Positions 26,452-33,422 of a stretch of DNA of 64,000 nucleotides are shown here, in pieces; within the stretch, counting starts at the first letter, position 1, and the number at the start of each line of letters is the position of its first letter. The notes beneath the pieces are model-generated. The model saw nothing but the letters and a program-made list of their open reading frames with translations. It did not search any database and was not told the origin of the DNA. The stretch is taken from assembly GCA_963802915.1 (NCBI GenBank), contig CAWDKQ010000010.1, forward strand, positions 186,001-250,000, written 5' to 3'. The position numbers and the translations under genes are program-made. Source of the stretch: JAICMB01 sp963802915 (GTDB taxonomy: Bacteria; Acidobacteriota; Terriglobia; Bryobacterales; Bryobacteraceae).

Positions 26452-27810
26452 CTACGCGTCGAAATTATACCCCTCTTCGCCGTGCATGCTGAGGTCTAAG
26501 CCGTCGATCTCATGCTCGCGCGAGACGCGGACACCGATTAAGACGTCGCAGATTTTCAGGATTACGATGGTCCCCGCCGCCGCGAGAGACCAGGATATGA
26601 GAACACCCAACAGCTGATTGAACACTTGGCCGGCGTTTCCATCGACCAATCCGAGGGGTTTATTTCCGCCGTTGACCAGATATGTCGCGAATACGCCTGT
26701 GAGGAGCGCGCCGATTGTACCGCCGGCGCCGTGAACACCAAAGGCGTCGAGAGAATCGTCGTAGCGGAATTTCGTTTTTACCGCGGTGACCATGAAATAG
26801 CAGATAATCCCCGCCGCGAATCCGATGAGCATCGCCGGGAACGGCTTGACGAAACCGGAAGCCGGCGTGATAGCGACCAATCCCGCGACCGCACCCGAGA
26901 TACCGCCCAGAACACTTGGTTTCCCATTCGAGAGCCACTCGGCAAGAAGCCATCCCAAAGTTGCGGCCGCGGCGCCGAAGTGCGTCGCGACAAAAGCGCT
27001 GGTAGCCAGACCCGAAGCCGCTAGCGCGCTGCCCGCATTGAATCCGAACCAGCCCACCCACAACAGGCACGCGCCAATAAAACTGAGCACCAGGCTATGC
27101 GGCTTCATCGGCTCATGTGGATAGCCCTCGCGCTTGCCCAGATACAGCGCGCAAATCAACGCCGATATTCCCGAAGTGATGTGCACCACTGTGCCTCCCG
27201 CAAAATCGAGACACGGGATCTTGCCTCCGGAGAAAGCATTGAGCAGTCCTCCTTTTCCCCACACCATGTGAGCCATGGGAAAATACACAAACAGCATCCA
27301 CAGCACCATGAACAAAAGCATCGCGCTGAATTTCATCCGCTCAGCGAATGCGCCCGAGATCAGAGCCGGCGTGATGATTGCGAACATGAGCTGATAAACC
27401 ATGAAAGTCTGGTGCGGGATGGTAGCCGCATAGTCAGGATTCGGGGCGTTGCCGACACCGTTCAGAAAGGCATAGCCGAGTCCTCCAATGAATGGCGTTC
27501 CTTCGGAAAACGCGAGGCTATATCCCACAACCGCCCATAAGACCGATACAACGGCCATCAAACTGAAGCTTTGCATCATAGTGCTCAGAACGTTTTTGCT
27601 ACGAACGAGACCACCATAGAAAAGCGCAAGGCCGGGTCCGGTCATTAACAAGACCAACGCGGCGCTGACCAACATCCACGCGTTGTCTCCGGCGCTTTGT
27701 GCGGCGGATATGCGAGCATCCACGGCGGGAGAAATAGTCTCCGCCGAAGCAACTAGGCTCGTCAACGCGAGCGTGGATACAATTCTACCTGGCAGATAGC
27801 GACATGGCAT
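26452..27810 (-). CDS. amtB: Ammonium transporter AmtB
   Basis: 452 residues with an N-terminal signal-like segment and 11 further hydrophobic helices. The two pore histidines are visible in DFAGGTVVHITSG and DAFGVHGAGGTIGALLTG; the ammonium signature FAGGTVVHI and the early segment LMTGPGLALFYGGLVRSKN are intact. It conducts ammonium across the inner membrane and is plugged by unmodified PII from the adjacent glnB, 14 bases downstream. I saw no sigma-54 type -24/-12 promoter in the 76 bases upstream. Confidence 0.96.
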   Translation of the reverse strand: MPCRYLPGRIVSTLALTSLVASAETISPAVDARISAAQSAGDNAWMLVSAALVLLMTGPGLALFYGGLVRSKNVLSTMMQSFSLMAVVSVLWAVVGYSLAFSEGTPFIGGLGYAFLNGVGNAPNPDYAATIPHQTFMVYQLMFAIITPALISGAFAERMKFSAMLLFMVLWMLFVYFPMAHMVWGKGGLLNAFSGGKIPCLDFAGGTVVHITSGISALICALYLGKREGYPHEPMKPHSLVLSFIGACLLWVGWFGFNAGSALAASGLATSAFVATHFGAAAATLGWLLAEWLSNGKPSVLGGISGAVAGLVAITPASGFVKPFPAMLIGFAAGIICYFMVTAVKTKFRYDDSLDAFGVHGAGGTIGALLTGVFATYLVNGGNKPLGLVDGNAGQVFNQLLGVLISWSLAAAGTIVILKICDVLIGVRVSREHEIDGLDLSMHGEEGYNFDA

Positions 27811-27886
27811 GATCCATGATGGTCCATGCGTCTCACAAAGTGAAAGCGGAAACTTCTATAAGGTGGATAGGTTATTTCTATGTCTT

Positions 27887-28231
27887 TTATACGACAAGCA
27901 TTTCGGCTTCTTCTAAGGCACGCCGCACGTCTTCATTTGGGGCTTTCCAGCGGTATCCGCAGGCAAATTCGACTCCAATGGAATACTTGGAACCTTTTGG
28001 GGCGCAGCATCGCACTGTAGCTCTCGCCTGCAATCCCAATTTATCGCCGCGCACGCTGACGTCAGCCCGAATCGGCAGCGGTTCCCACAGCTCGAAACTC
28101 ATGCCCGATTCCGATATGTCGAAAGACCGGGTCAGGGCGGATTTGTCGGTTCCGCGACTGTCCTGCCAGCCGACGCGGATCGTCGCCGCAAAGGGTTTCC
28201 GGGTGTGTCGCCGTTGGTTTCGCCTTACCAT
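27887..28231 (-). CDS. PilZ-domain c-di-GMP binding protein
   Basis: 114-residue single PilZ domain. The c-di-GMP contact motifs are present: RRxxR-like RRHTRKPF at the start and DISESGMSF (D-x-S-x-x-G) at about residue 39, followed by the beta barrel (VRCCAPKGSKYSIGVEF). Such proteins change motility, polysaccharide or adhesion in response to c-di-GMP. It is next to a flagellar-unrelated region and two receiver genes; partner unknown. Confidence 0.85.
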   Translation of the reverse strand: MVRRNQRRHTRKPFAATIRVGWQDSRGTDKSALTRSFDISESGMSFELWEPLPIRADVSVRGDKLGLQARATVRCCAPKGSKYSIGVEFACGYRWKAPNEDVRRALEEAEMLVV

Positions 28232-28322
28232 GCCACACCTGAAAGATCGGCTAAAGCTCCCGAATCTTTAACTACGGTAACGGTTAGTTCCTGCAACACG
28301 AGAAATCGTCAGGTACACTAGT

Positions 28323-28763
28323 ATGCTAATGCCAACTGAGGCTCCCAGCCTAGCCGCTGAGATACTTCTTCTGGAACAGGACGCCGCACAAGTTGTTGTC
28401 TTCGAAGAGGCGACAGAGAGCACGCACCTCAACGTAGTCAAGGAATGCGCATCGATACTCGACTTTTTGCGGAGGCAGGGTAAGCACTCCGAAGCCCCCC
28501 GGCCCGACCTGATCCTTCTCGATCTCGACCTCTCGGACAAAGAGGGATGCGAAATGCTGTCCGACATTAAGAAGGACTCACAGCTTCGGAGGATACCGGT
28601 CGTGGTTCTGGCGGCCTCCGAATCGTATGAGGATGTTTTTCAGGCCTACGACCTGCATGCGAACGCTTATATTTGCAAGCCCGACGACCGCGACGAGTTC
28701 GTAAGAGTGCTGCGCGCCACGCTCCATTTCTGGCTTGCACTGGCTCGTTTGCCCCGAGGTTGA
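28323..28763 (+). CDS. Single-domain response regulator, variant
   Basis: 146-residue receiver domain without output domain. The phospho-acceptor region LILLDLDLSDKEG and the conserved ICKPDD (Lys) near the end are present. The first acidic pair is atypical (LLEQDAAQ instead of VEDD/VDDD), so phosphorylation may be weaker. The following gene is a second receiver of the Rcp1 type with the same length of spacer and closely similar C-terminal half; the two look like a tandem duplication. Confidence 0.8.
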   Translation: MLMPTEAPSLAAEILLLEQDAAQVVVFEEATESTHLNVVKECASILDFLRRQGKHSEAPRPDLILLDLDLSDKEGCEMLSDIKKDSQLRRIPVVVLAASESYEDVFQAYDLHANAYICKPDDRDEFVRVLRATLHFWLALARLPRG

Positions 28764-28779
28764 ACGAGGTTAAACACGG

Positions 28780-29415
28780 ATGAAACAACGACCGATTGAG
28801 ATTCTGCTTGTGGAAGACAGCCCCTCCGACGTCTGGCTGACGCGGCAAGCACTGCAGGAGGGCGTCGTCCCGAAGCGCGTCAGCGTCGTCAACAACGGCG
28901 AACAAGCCATCGATTATCTTCGCCAACGCGGTCCCTACGCCAGTTCTCCGCGTCCCGATCTCATTCTTCTCGACCTCAACCTCCCGCGGCTCACCGGTCT
29001 CGAAGTTTTGCGTGAGATTAAGAGCGACCCTGACTTGAAGACCATCACGGTGATCGTGCTCACCACTTCCGAAGCCGCCATCGACGTGAACACCGCGTAC
29101 GATCTAAACGCAAATTGTTATGTCGTGAAACCGGTGGACTACGAGCAGTTCACGGTAGCCATCCGGGGCATTGAGGAATTCTGGATGGGTCTGGCTTCGC
29201 TGCCCAGCTTTTCGGGACCGTCCGTTTCCGAGGACGGGCACAAAGACGAAGCCTCGGCAAACGGCGGACCTTCGGCCCAACAAAAACCCTCCTCGCATGT
29301 TGCGACAAATTTCGGGTTGCGCCAGAGAAGGCACCTACGCGTCCGGCCTGCGCGATGCGCGCGACGCCGGAGTTATCAATCGACATTCGTGTTTCGCCAT
29401 AAGCGGCCGCGTTAG
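28780..29415 (+). CDS. Rcp1/CheY-type response regulator with extra C-terminal tail
   Basis: 211 residues. Residues 1-150 form a receiver of the phytochrome-associated Rcp group: ILLVEDSPSDVWLTRQAL, phospho-acceptor in LILLDLNLPRLTG, and NCYVVKPVDYEQF, ending in EEFWMGLASLP, where related proteins usually stop. About 60 further residues are low-complexity and strongly basic (many Arg) and look unlike a domain; they may be a true tail or read-through of a lost stop. It probably works with hybrid kinases such as those at 42574-45216 and 62816-64000. Its stop touches that of the convergent gene. Confidence 0.88.
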   Translation: MKQRPIEILLVEDSPSDVWLTRQALQEGVVPKRVSVVNNGEQAIDYLRQRGPYASSPRPDLILLDLNLPRLTGLEVLREIKSDPDLKTITVIVLTTSEAAIDVNTAYDLNANCYVVKPVDYEQFTVAIRGIEEFWMGLASLPSFSGPSVSEDGHKDEASANGGPSAQQKPSSHVATNFGLRQRRHLRVRPARCARRRSYQSTFVFRHKRPR

Positions 29416-31005
29416 TCAGTTCGAAAGAGGCAAATCGACCGTGATCGGCGCATGATCCGAAATGCCGTCGGGAATGGCATTATTCAGATCGCGCATGGTC
29501 ATCGGAAAATGTGGCGCGAACCGGTAGCTCATGCCTTCTCCGCGCGGTCGGGGGATGTACGGTTTTACGAAAAACCAGTCCAATTTATAACGCCCTACCA
29601 GGCCGCCGAAATCGCGCTTCAAGGTAAAGGTCGGTTCAAATCCTTTGCGGGCCCGCTGGTTGCTGTTCGCCAGGGTTCCACCCTTATCGTGCCGGTTGCG
29701 CTCTGTTTCGCCGCGGAAATCAAACGCGTTTCGATCCACGAATCGAAATCGCTCGACATGCCGGAAGAGGATCGCCTCCTTATTCGTGGCAACCACGGGA
29801 AGATGAGCGGCCGTGGGATCGCGATAATTCTTGAAGTAGTTTACCGGCGTCAAAACGGCCAGCGGAAGAGATGCGGGCGTTCCCCATTTGAGCGCCTGAG
29901 TCACCCAAAACTCATAGTTCTTAACGCGCTTCATAATTTCCCGGCGAATCGACGTGGGCGTGCCGTCGGTCCCCGTGGTATTTAAATCACCGGCCACGAT
30001 TACCGGATGCTCCATTTCTTTGATCTGCGACAGCAGTTCGTCCATCTGCCTGGCGCGGCATCCGGGCTTGCATTTGTTTTCGAGATGAACGTTGACCACC
30101 GTTGCGACGCCCTCCCGCAAATCCGGAATCTTCACATCGGCAATGATTGCCATCCGCCCACCCCGGCGGACTTCCCGTTCGATTCGTTCCAGGAAAACCT
30201 TGTTCGCGGCAAGACGCTTGCCCTTTTCGAGCTTCGAGATCTCCGCCCTTTCCGTACCAAACCAATCGTGGCAAACTGGAAGTCGAAAAATGCGGGCGTT
30301 CGCGATCGGGTAGTGGCTCAGGATCGCGCTTCCATGAAGACCTAAATAACGATCCGGATCAGGCCTCAATTCTTCCCGCATTTGGTGAGCGAGCGCAGGA
30401 TCATCGAGTTGGACCTTTTCAACTCCCAGGTCGCCCAACCGGTCCACTTCGACAAACTCCACTCCGAACACGTAATTCATTCCCAGGGCGTGGGCGAGAT
30501 CCCGGGCGACATCGCGATAATCGGTCCGCTTCATGCCGAGATCCACTTCGTTCAGCACCACAATATCGGCATCGCGCAGCGTCTTCAATTGCCGTTCGAT
30601 TGCTGCTTGCCTGGCCGGATCCAGCGCCCGTTGCCGCGCGGCGGCCTGCTGGAATCCATCGGGATCGGAAAGGGCCAGCCGGATCAGATCGAAATTCAAG
30701 CCGCGTTCGATATTCCACGATGCGACGCGCAAGACCGGTCCAAGCCCGTCAACCAAGGGACGATGGGGCGACACGCCGGCGAGAGTCGCATCGTTGCTCA
30801 CGATCGGTGTCGAGAGAAGCGTGTCAAGTTTTTCCTCTAATGCTGCCGGAGCACCGCCATTCGACAGCGCGACTAATTCATCGAACTTGAAAAACTCCGG
30901 TGCTCTCGCCGGAGCGGGTTCTCGAGCTGCCGCCAAGAGCGAAAATGTCGCACAAAGCGCTACAACTTGGCGTTTATTCATAGCTCTTAGCGGTGCATTC
31001 TCCAT
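29416..31005 (-). CDS. Endonuclease/exonuclease/phosphatase-fold protein, exported
   Basis: 529 residues (or 521 from ATG 30981, MNKRQVVAL, which gives a clean signal peptide and is the likelier start). The EEP fold is shown by ASWNIERGLNFD (Asn/Glu metal site), an internal DIVVLNEVDLG, VIVAGDLNTTGTDG and the terminal ISDHAPITVDL. Members cleave DNA, sphingomyelin or phosphoinositides; the substrate is not evident. A signal peptide suggests the periplasm or secretion. Confidence 0.85.
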   Translation of the reverse strand: MENAPLRAMNKRQVVALCATFSLLAAAREPAPARAPEFFKFDELVALSNGGAPAALEEKLDTLLSTPIVSNDATLAGVSPHRPLVDGLGPVLRVASWNIERGLNFDLIRLALSDPDGFQQAAARQRALDPARQAAIERQLKTLRDADIVVLNEVDLGMKRTDYRDVARDLAHALGMNYVFGVEFVEVDRLGDLGVEKVQLDDPALAHQMREELRPDPDRYLGLHGSAILSHYPIANARIFRLPVCHDWFGTERAEISKLEKGKRLAANKVFLERIEREVRRGGRMAIIADVKIPDLREGVATVVNVHLENKCKPGCRARQMDELLSQIKEMEHPVIVAGDLNTTGTDGTPTSIRREIMKRVKNYEFWVTQALKWGTPASLPLAVLTPVNYFKNYRDPTAAHLPVVATNKEAILFRHVERFRFVDRNAFDFRGETERNRHDKGGTLANSNQRARKGFEPTFTLKRDFGGLVGRYKLDWFFVKPYIPRPRGEGMSYRFAPHFPMTMRDLNNAIPDGISDHAPITVDLPLSN

Positions 31006-31253
31006 TCCCGTCCGCCGCGGCGCCCAACTGCTTCAGTTCTGAAGGAATCGTCGCAATAGCGGTCTGAGAAGCATGTCAGGTCCGGATGTTCGTGTCGTAA
31101 AGTTGCGTCTCCGGTCGTTGCGGCTCATTCGGAGCGCCACCAGCAAACCGCCCCTAAACTACTGAGGACATGCCCGGCATGGCGATTCCCGCATCCGCGC
31201 CACCTTTGGCGGATCGATTGCCATTTTTGAGGTCGAGGGTGAACGAGAAACAA

Positions 31254-31814
31254 ATGAAGAGCAATTGGATGCAAAGAGTTTCCAGGTTCGGAATCGCGGC
31301 GCTGTTCGTCGCCGCTTGCGCCTTGGCACAGGATCATAAGTGGGCCGGCAGGACGCTCGATAAGTTCGAGTGGACCATCCATGAGCGGCTCGCCGCGCTT
31401 CCGTCCTACGGAGTATTCGACACAGTCAGGTTCGAAGTGCAAGACAAGACCGTGACTTTGACGGGCCAGGTCGTCAAAGACACCGTTAAGCAGAATGCCG
31501 AACGCTTGGTTAGGCAAATTAGCGGCGTCGAGGGCGTGGTCAACCGGATCGAGGTGCTGCCTTCGTCGCGGCGGGATGATGCGCTGCGCATGAATGTATA
31601 TCGCTCCATCTATGAGAAGGAGCCGCTGGAAAAGTACGGCACTCGCGGCGCTCCTGCCATTCACATCGTCGTCAAGGACGGCTGGGTGACGCTCGAAGGC
31701 GTAGTAGATTCCGACAGCGATCGCAGCCTGGCGCAGCGCCGCGCTTTGGAAGTGACCGCGCACGTTTCCGACAATCTTCGAGTCGCGCCCGCTGAGTACC
31801 TGGGGAGTTTATGA
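31254..31814 (+). CDS. Periplasmic BON-domain protein
   Basis: 186 residues from ATG 31254, which begins a typical signal peptide ending in ACALAQDH; the earlier start at 31170 has no such function. Two BON domains follow: one from about 40-110 (YGVFDTVRFEVQDKTVTLTGQVVKD ... ISGVEGVVNRIEVLP) and one from 115-175 (AIHIVVKDGWVTLEGVVDSDSD). BON domains bind phospholipid or other membranes, as in OsmY. It is closely similar to the protein at 32574-33086 and coupled (ATGA) to the gene between them. Confidence 0.86.
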   Translation: MKSNWMQRVSRFGIAALFVAACALAQDHKWAGRTLDKFEWTIHERLAALPSYGVFDTVRFEVQDKTVTLTGQVVKDTVKQNAERLVRQISGVEGVVNRIEVLPSSRRDDALRMNVYRSIYEKEPLEKYGTRGAPAIHIVVKDGWVTLEGVVDSDSDRSLAQRRALEVTAHVSDNLRVAPAEYLGSL

Positions 31815-32542
31815 CCGTGAACAAACAACTATTCTTAGCCACGGCCATTTTGGCTGCGCTCGTACCGGCAGCACAATCGAACCCCATTCCCCGACGCGCC
31901 ACCATTACAGGCGGTGGCGGGAACGGTAGATGCACCATCGAAGTGACCGTGGACGGCTCCGCCGAAATCGAAATCTCCGGGGATTCGGGACTGTTGACAA
32001 CGATCTCGGGGCAACCGGCCACTTGGCGTCGATTCCAGTGCAACTTCCCGATGCCGCGAAACCCCGTTGATTTTCGCTTCGCCCGTATCGACGGCAAGGG
32101 AACTGTCCGGCTTTTCCAAGAACCGCGCAGCACCGGGGGCCGGGCAGTAGTTCGCATCAATGACCCGAAGAGCGGACGCGGAACTTACGCCTTCGATCTT
32201 CAATGGCGCGGATCCGCTGGAGGCGGCTGGACGCCCGGGCCGCCTTCGCCTCCACCATCAGGACCACCCGGACCTCCCGAACACTGGCCTGCGCCGGGAG
32301 ATTCCCAGATCGCTCGGACAGTTCGAGCCTGCCAGGATTCCGTGACGGATCGGCTGAATCAGGACGGCTACCAATACGTCCGTTTTCAACGCACGATTCC
32401 TGACGACAATCCGGGACGCCACGATTGGGTCACCGGCACAGCGAGCGCAAAACGTGGATATGGAACCTCGTGGTTCTCGTTCTCTTGCTCCGTCGACTTC
32501 AATTCCGGGCGGGTCCGCTCCGTGGATGTGCGCCGGCGCTAA
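31811..32542 (+). CDS. Secreted hypothetical protein with Pro/Gly hinge
   Basis: 243 residues, signal peptide (LFLATAILAALVPAAQS), then a beta-rich domain of about 120 residues (GNGRCTIEVTVDGSAEIEISGD), a Pro/Gly hinge at about residues 139-155 (GPPSPPPSGPPGPP), and a second domain with two Cys (VRACQDSV, FSFSCSVDF). The first half is of the kind seen in secreted proteins of Acidobacteria, but no family name can be given. Overlaps the BON gene before it and is followed 31 bases later by another BON gene. Confidence 0.7.
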   Translation: MTVNKQLFLATAILAALVPAAQSNPIPRRATITGGGGNGRCTIEVTVDGSAEIEISGDSGLLTTISGQPATWRRFQCNFPMPRNPVDFRFARIDGKGTVRLFQEPRSTGGRAVVRINDPKSGRGTYAFDLQWRGSAGGGWTPGPPSPPPSGPPGPPEHWPAPGDSQIARTVRACQDSVTDRLNQDGYQYVRFQRTIPDDNPGRHDWVTGTASAKRGYGTSWFSFSCSVDFNSGRVRSVDVRRR

Positions 32543-32573
32543 ACTCAATTCTCAATTTTAAAAGGAGATCACA

Positions 32574-33086
32574 ATGATCAAGTACATTTGTGCCTTTGCA
32601 CTGCTCGCAACGGGAATGACCTTCGCCAAAAATGAACCGGCGATGGATGGTATCAACAAGGAAGTACGCCACGAACTGGTAATGCTTCCCTATCTCAACG
32701 TGTTCGACAATCTGACTTACCGCGTCGACGGCAGCAACGTGATTCTAATGGGTCAAGTGACTCGCCCCACTTTGAAGTCGGATGCCGAAAGAGTGGTGAA
32801 ACGGATCGAAGGCGTGACACAAGTGACCAATCAAATCGAGGTACTGCCGCTGTCTCTCCATGACGATCGGCTGCGGCGCTCGCTATATCGAGCGATTTAC
32901 GGCTACGGTCCACTGAATCGCTACGCCATGCCGGTGCTCAAGCCGATCCGTATCATCGTGAAGAACGGCCATGTCACGTTGGAGGGCGTGGTCGATAACG
33001 AAGGCGACAGGAATATCGTCAATATCCGAGCCAGGGGAGTACACGGCTCGTTCTCCGTGACGAACAACCTTCGAGTGGGCGGATGA
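32574..33086 (+). CDS. Periplasmic BON-domain protein (paralogue)
   Basis: 170 residues with a signal peptide (MIKYICAFALLATGMTFA), AGGAG ribosome site and two BON modules: LTYRVDGSNVILMGQVTRP ... IEGVTQVTNQIEVLPLS and IRIIVKNGHVTLEGVVDNEGDR. The layout, including the RRSLYRAIYGYGPLNRYA linker versus RMNVYRSIYEKEPLEKYG, shows it is a paralogue of the protein at 31254-31814. Likely membrane or envelope binding, osmotic-stress type. A stem-loop follows 11 bases after the stop. Confidence 0.87.
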   Translation: MIKYICAFALLATGMTFAKNEPAMDGINKEVRHELVMLPYLNVFDNLTYRVDGSNVILMGQVTRPTLKSDAERVVKRIEGVTQVTNQIEVLPLSLHDDRLRRSLYRAIYGYGPLNRYAMPVLKPIRIIVKNGHVTLEGVVDNEGDRNIVNIRARGVHGSFSVTNNLRVGG

Positions 33087-33096
33087 CGATTCTTTC

Positions 33097-33134
33097 GACA
33101 ATGGGCCGGCCGACATCGCCGCTGGCCCATTGTC
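33097..33134 (+). terminator. Stem-loop after BON operon
   Basis: An 11-bp perfect inverted repeat (GACAATGGGCC at 33097-33107 with GGCCCATTGTC at 33124-33134) and a 16-base loop, starting 11 bases after the BON stop. No T-run follows, so it may stop transcription inefficiently or protect the mRNA 3' end. Confidence 0.6.
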
Positions 33135-33422
33135 TCGCACGAAGGCATTACAATAAGGGTGTCATCGGCGTAGGCCGCCAAATTCTATCAGCCCGCGCGT
33201 GTTTTCTACCGAAGTCCATCTAAACAATGCTTGTTAAGAACGTAAAGAATTGTGTCGGCGGCAACCTACCGCCAGACTGCGCCGTCGCAAGCAAAGAGAT
33301 GCCGTGGCGCACATAGACGATCTCCGGAATAATTTGCGGTTCCCTCAGTCCCGCGCGCTTCCCGAGCCGCGTCCTTTCACGCGGCATCTCCAATAGAATT
33401 GGGGTCACAGGAAAAATTCTGC
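33135..33422 (+). other. Intergenic region before S53 protease, with tandem hairpins
   Basis: 288 bases, no convincing gene. Two hairpins lie back to back: 33254-33277 (GTCGGCGG with CCGCC-A-GAC, seven-base loop) and 33278-33311 (TGCGCC with GGCGCA, larger loop). Between them and the ATG lies a Pro/GC-rich stretch. No recognised riboswitch could be assigned. The region should carry the protease promoter, but no clear -35/-10 pair was identified. Confidence 0.45.

Noticed and set aside
27811..27886. Sigma-54 (NtrC-type) promoter before amtB
   Set aside because: No TGGCAC-N5-TTGC match found in the short upstream region.
33087..33422. ORF at 33220-33408 (minus strand)
   Set aside because: Falls on the two hairpins and has no family features; more likely non-coding structure.
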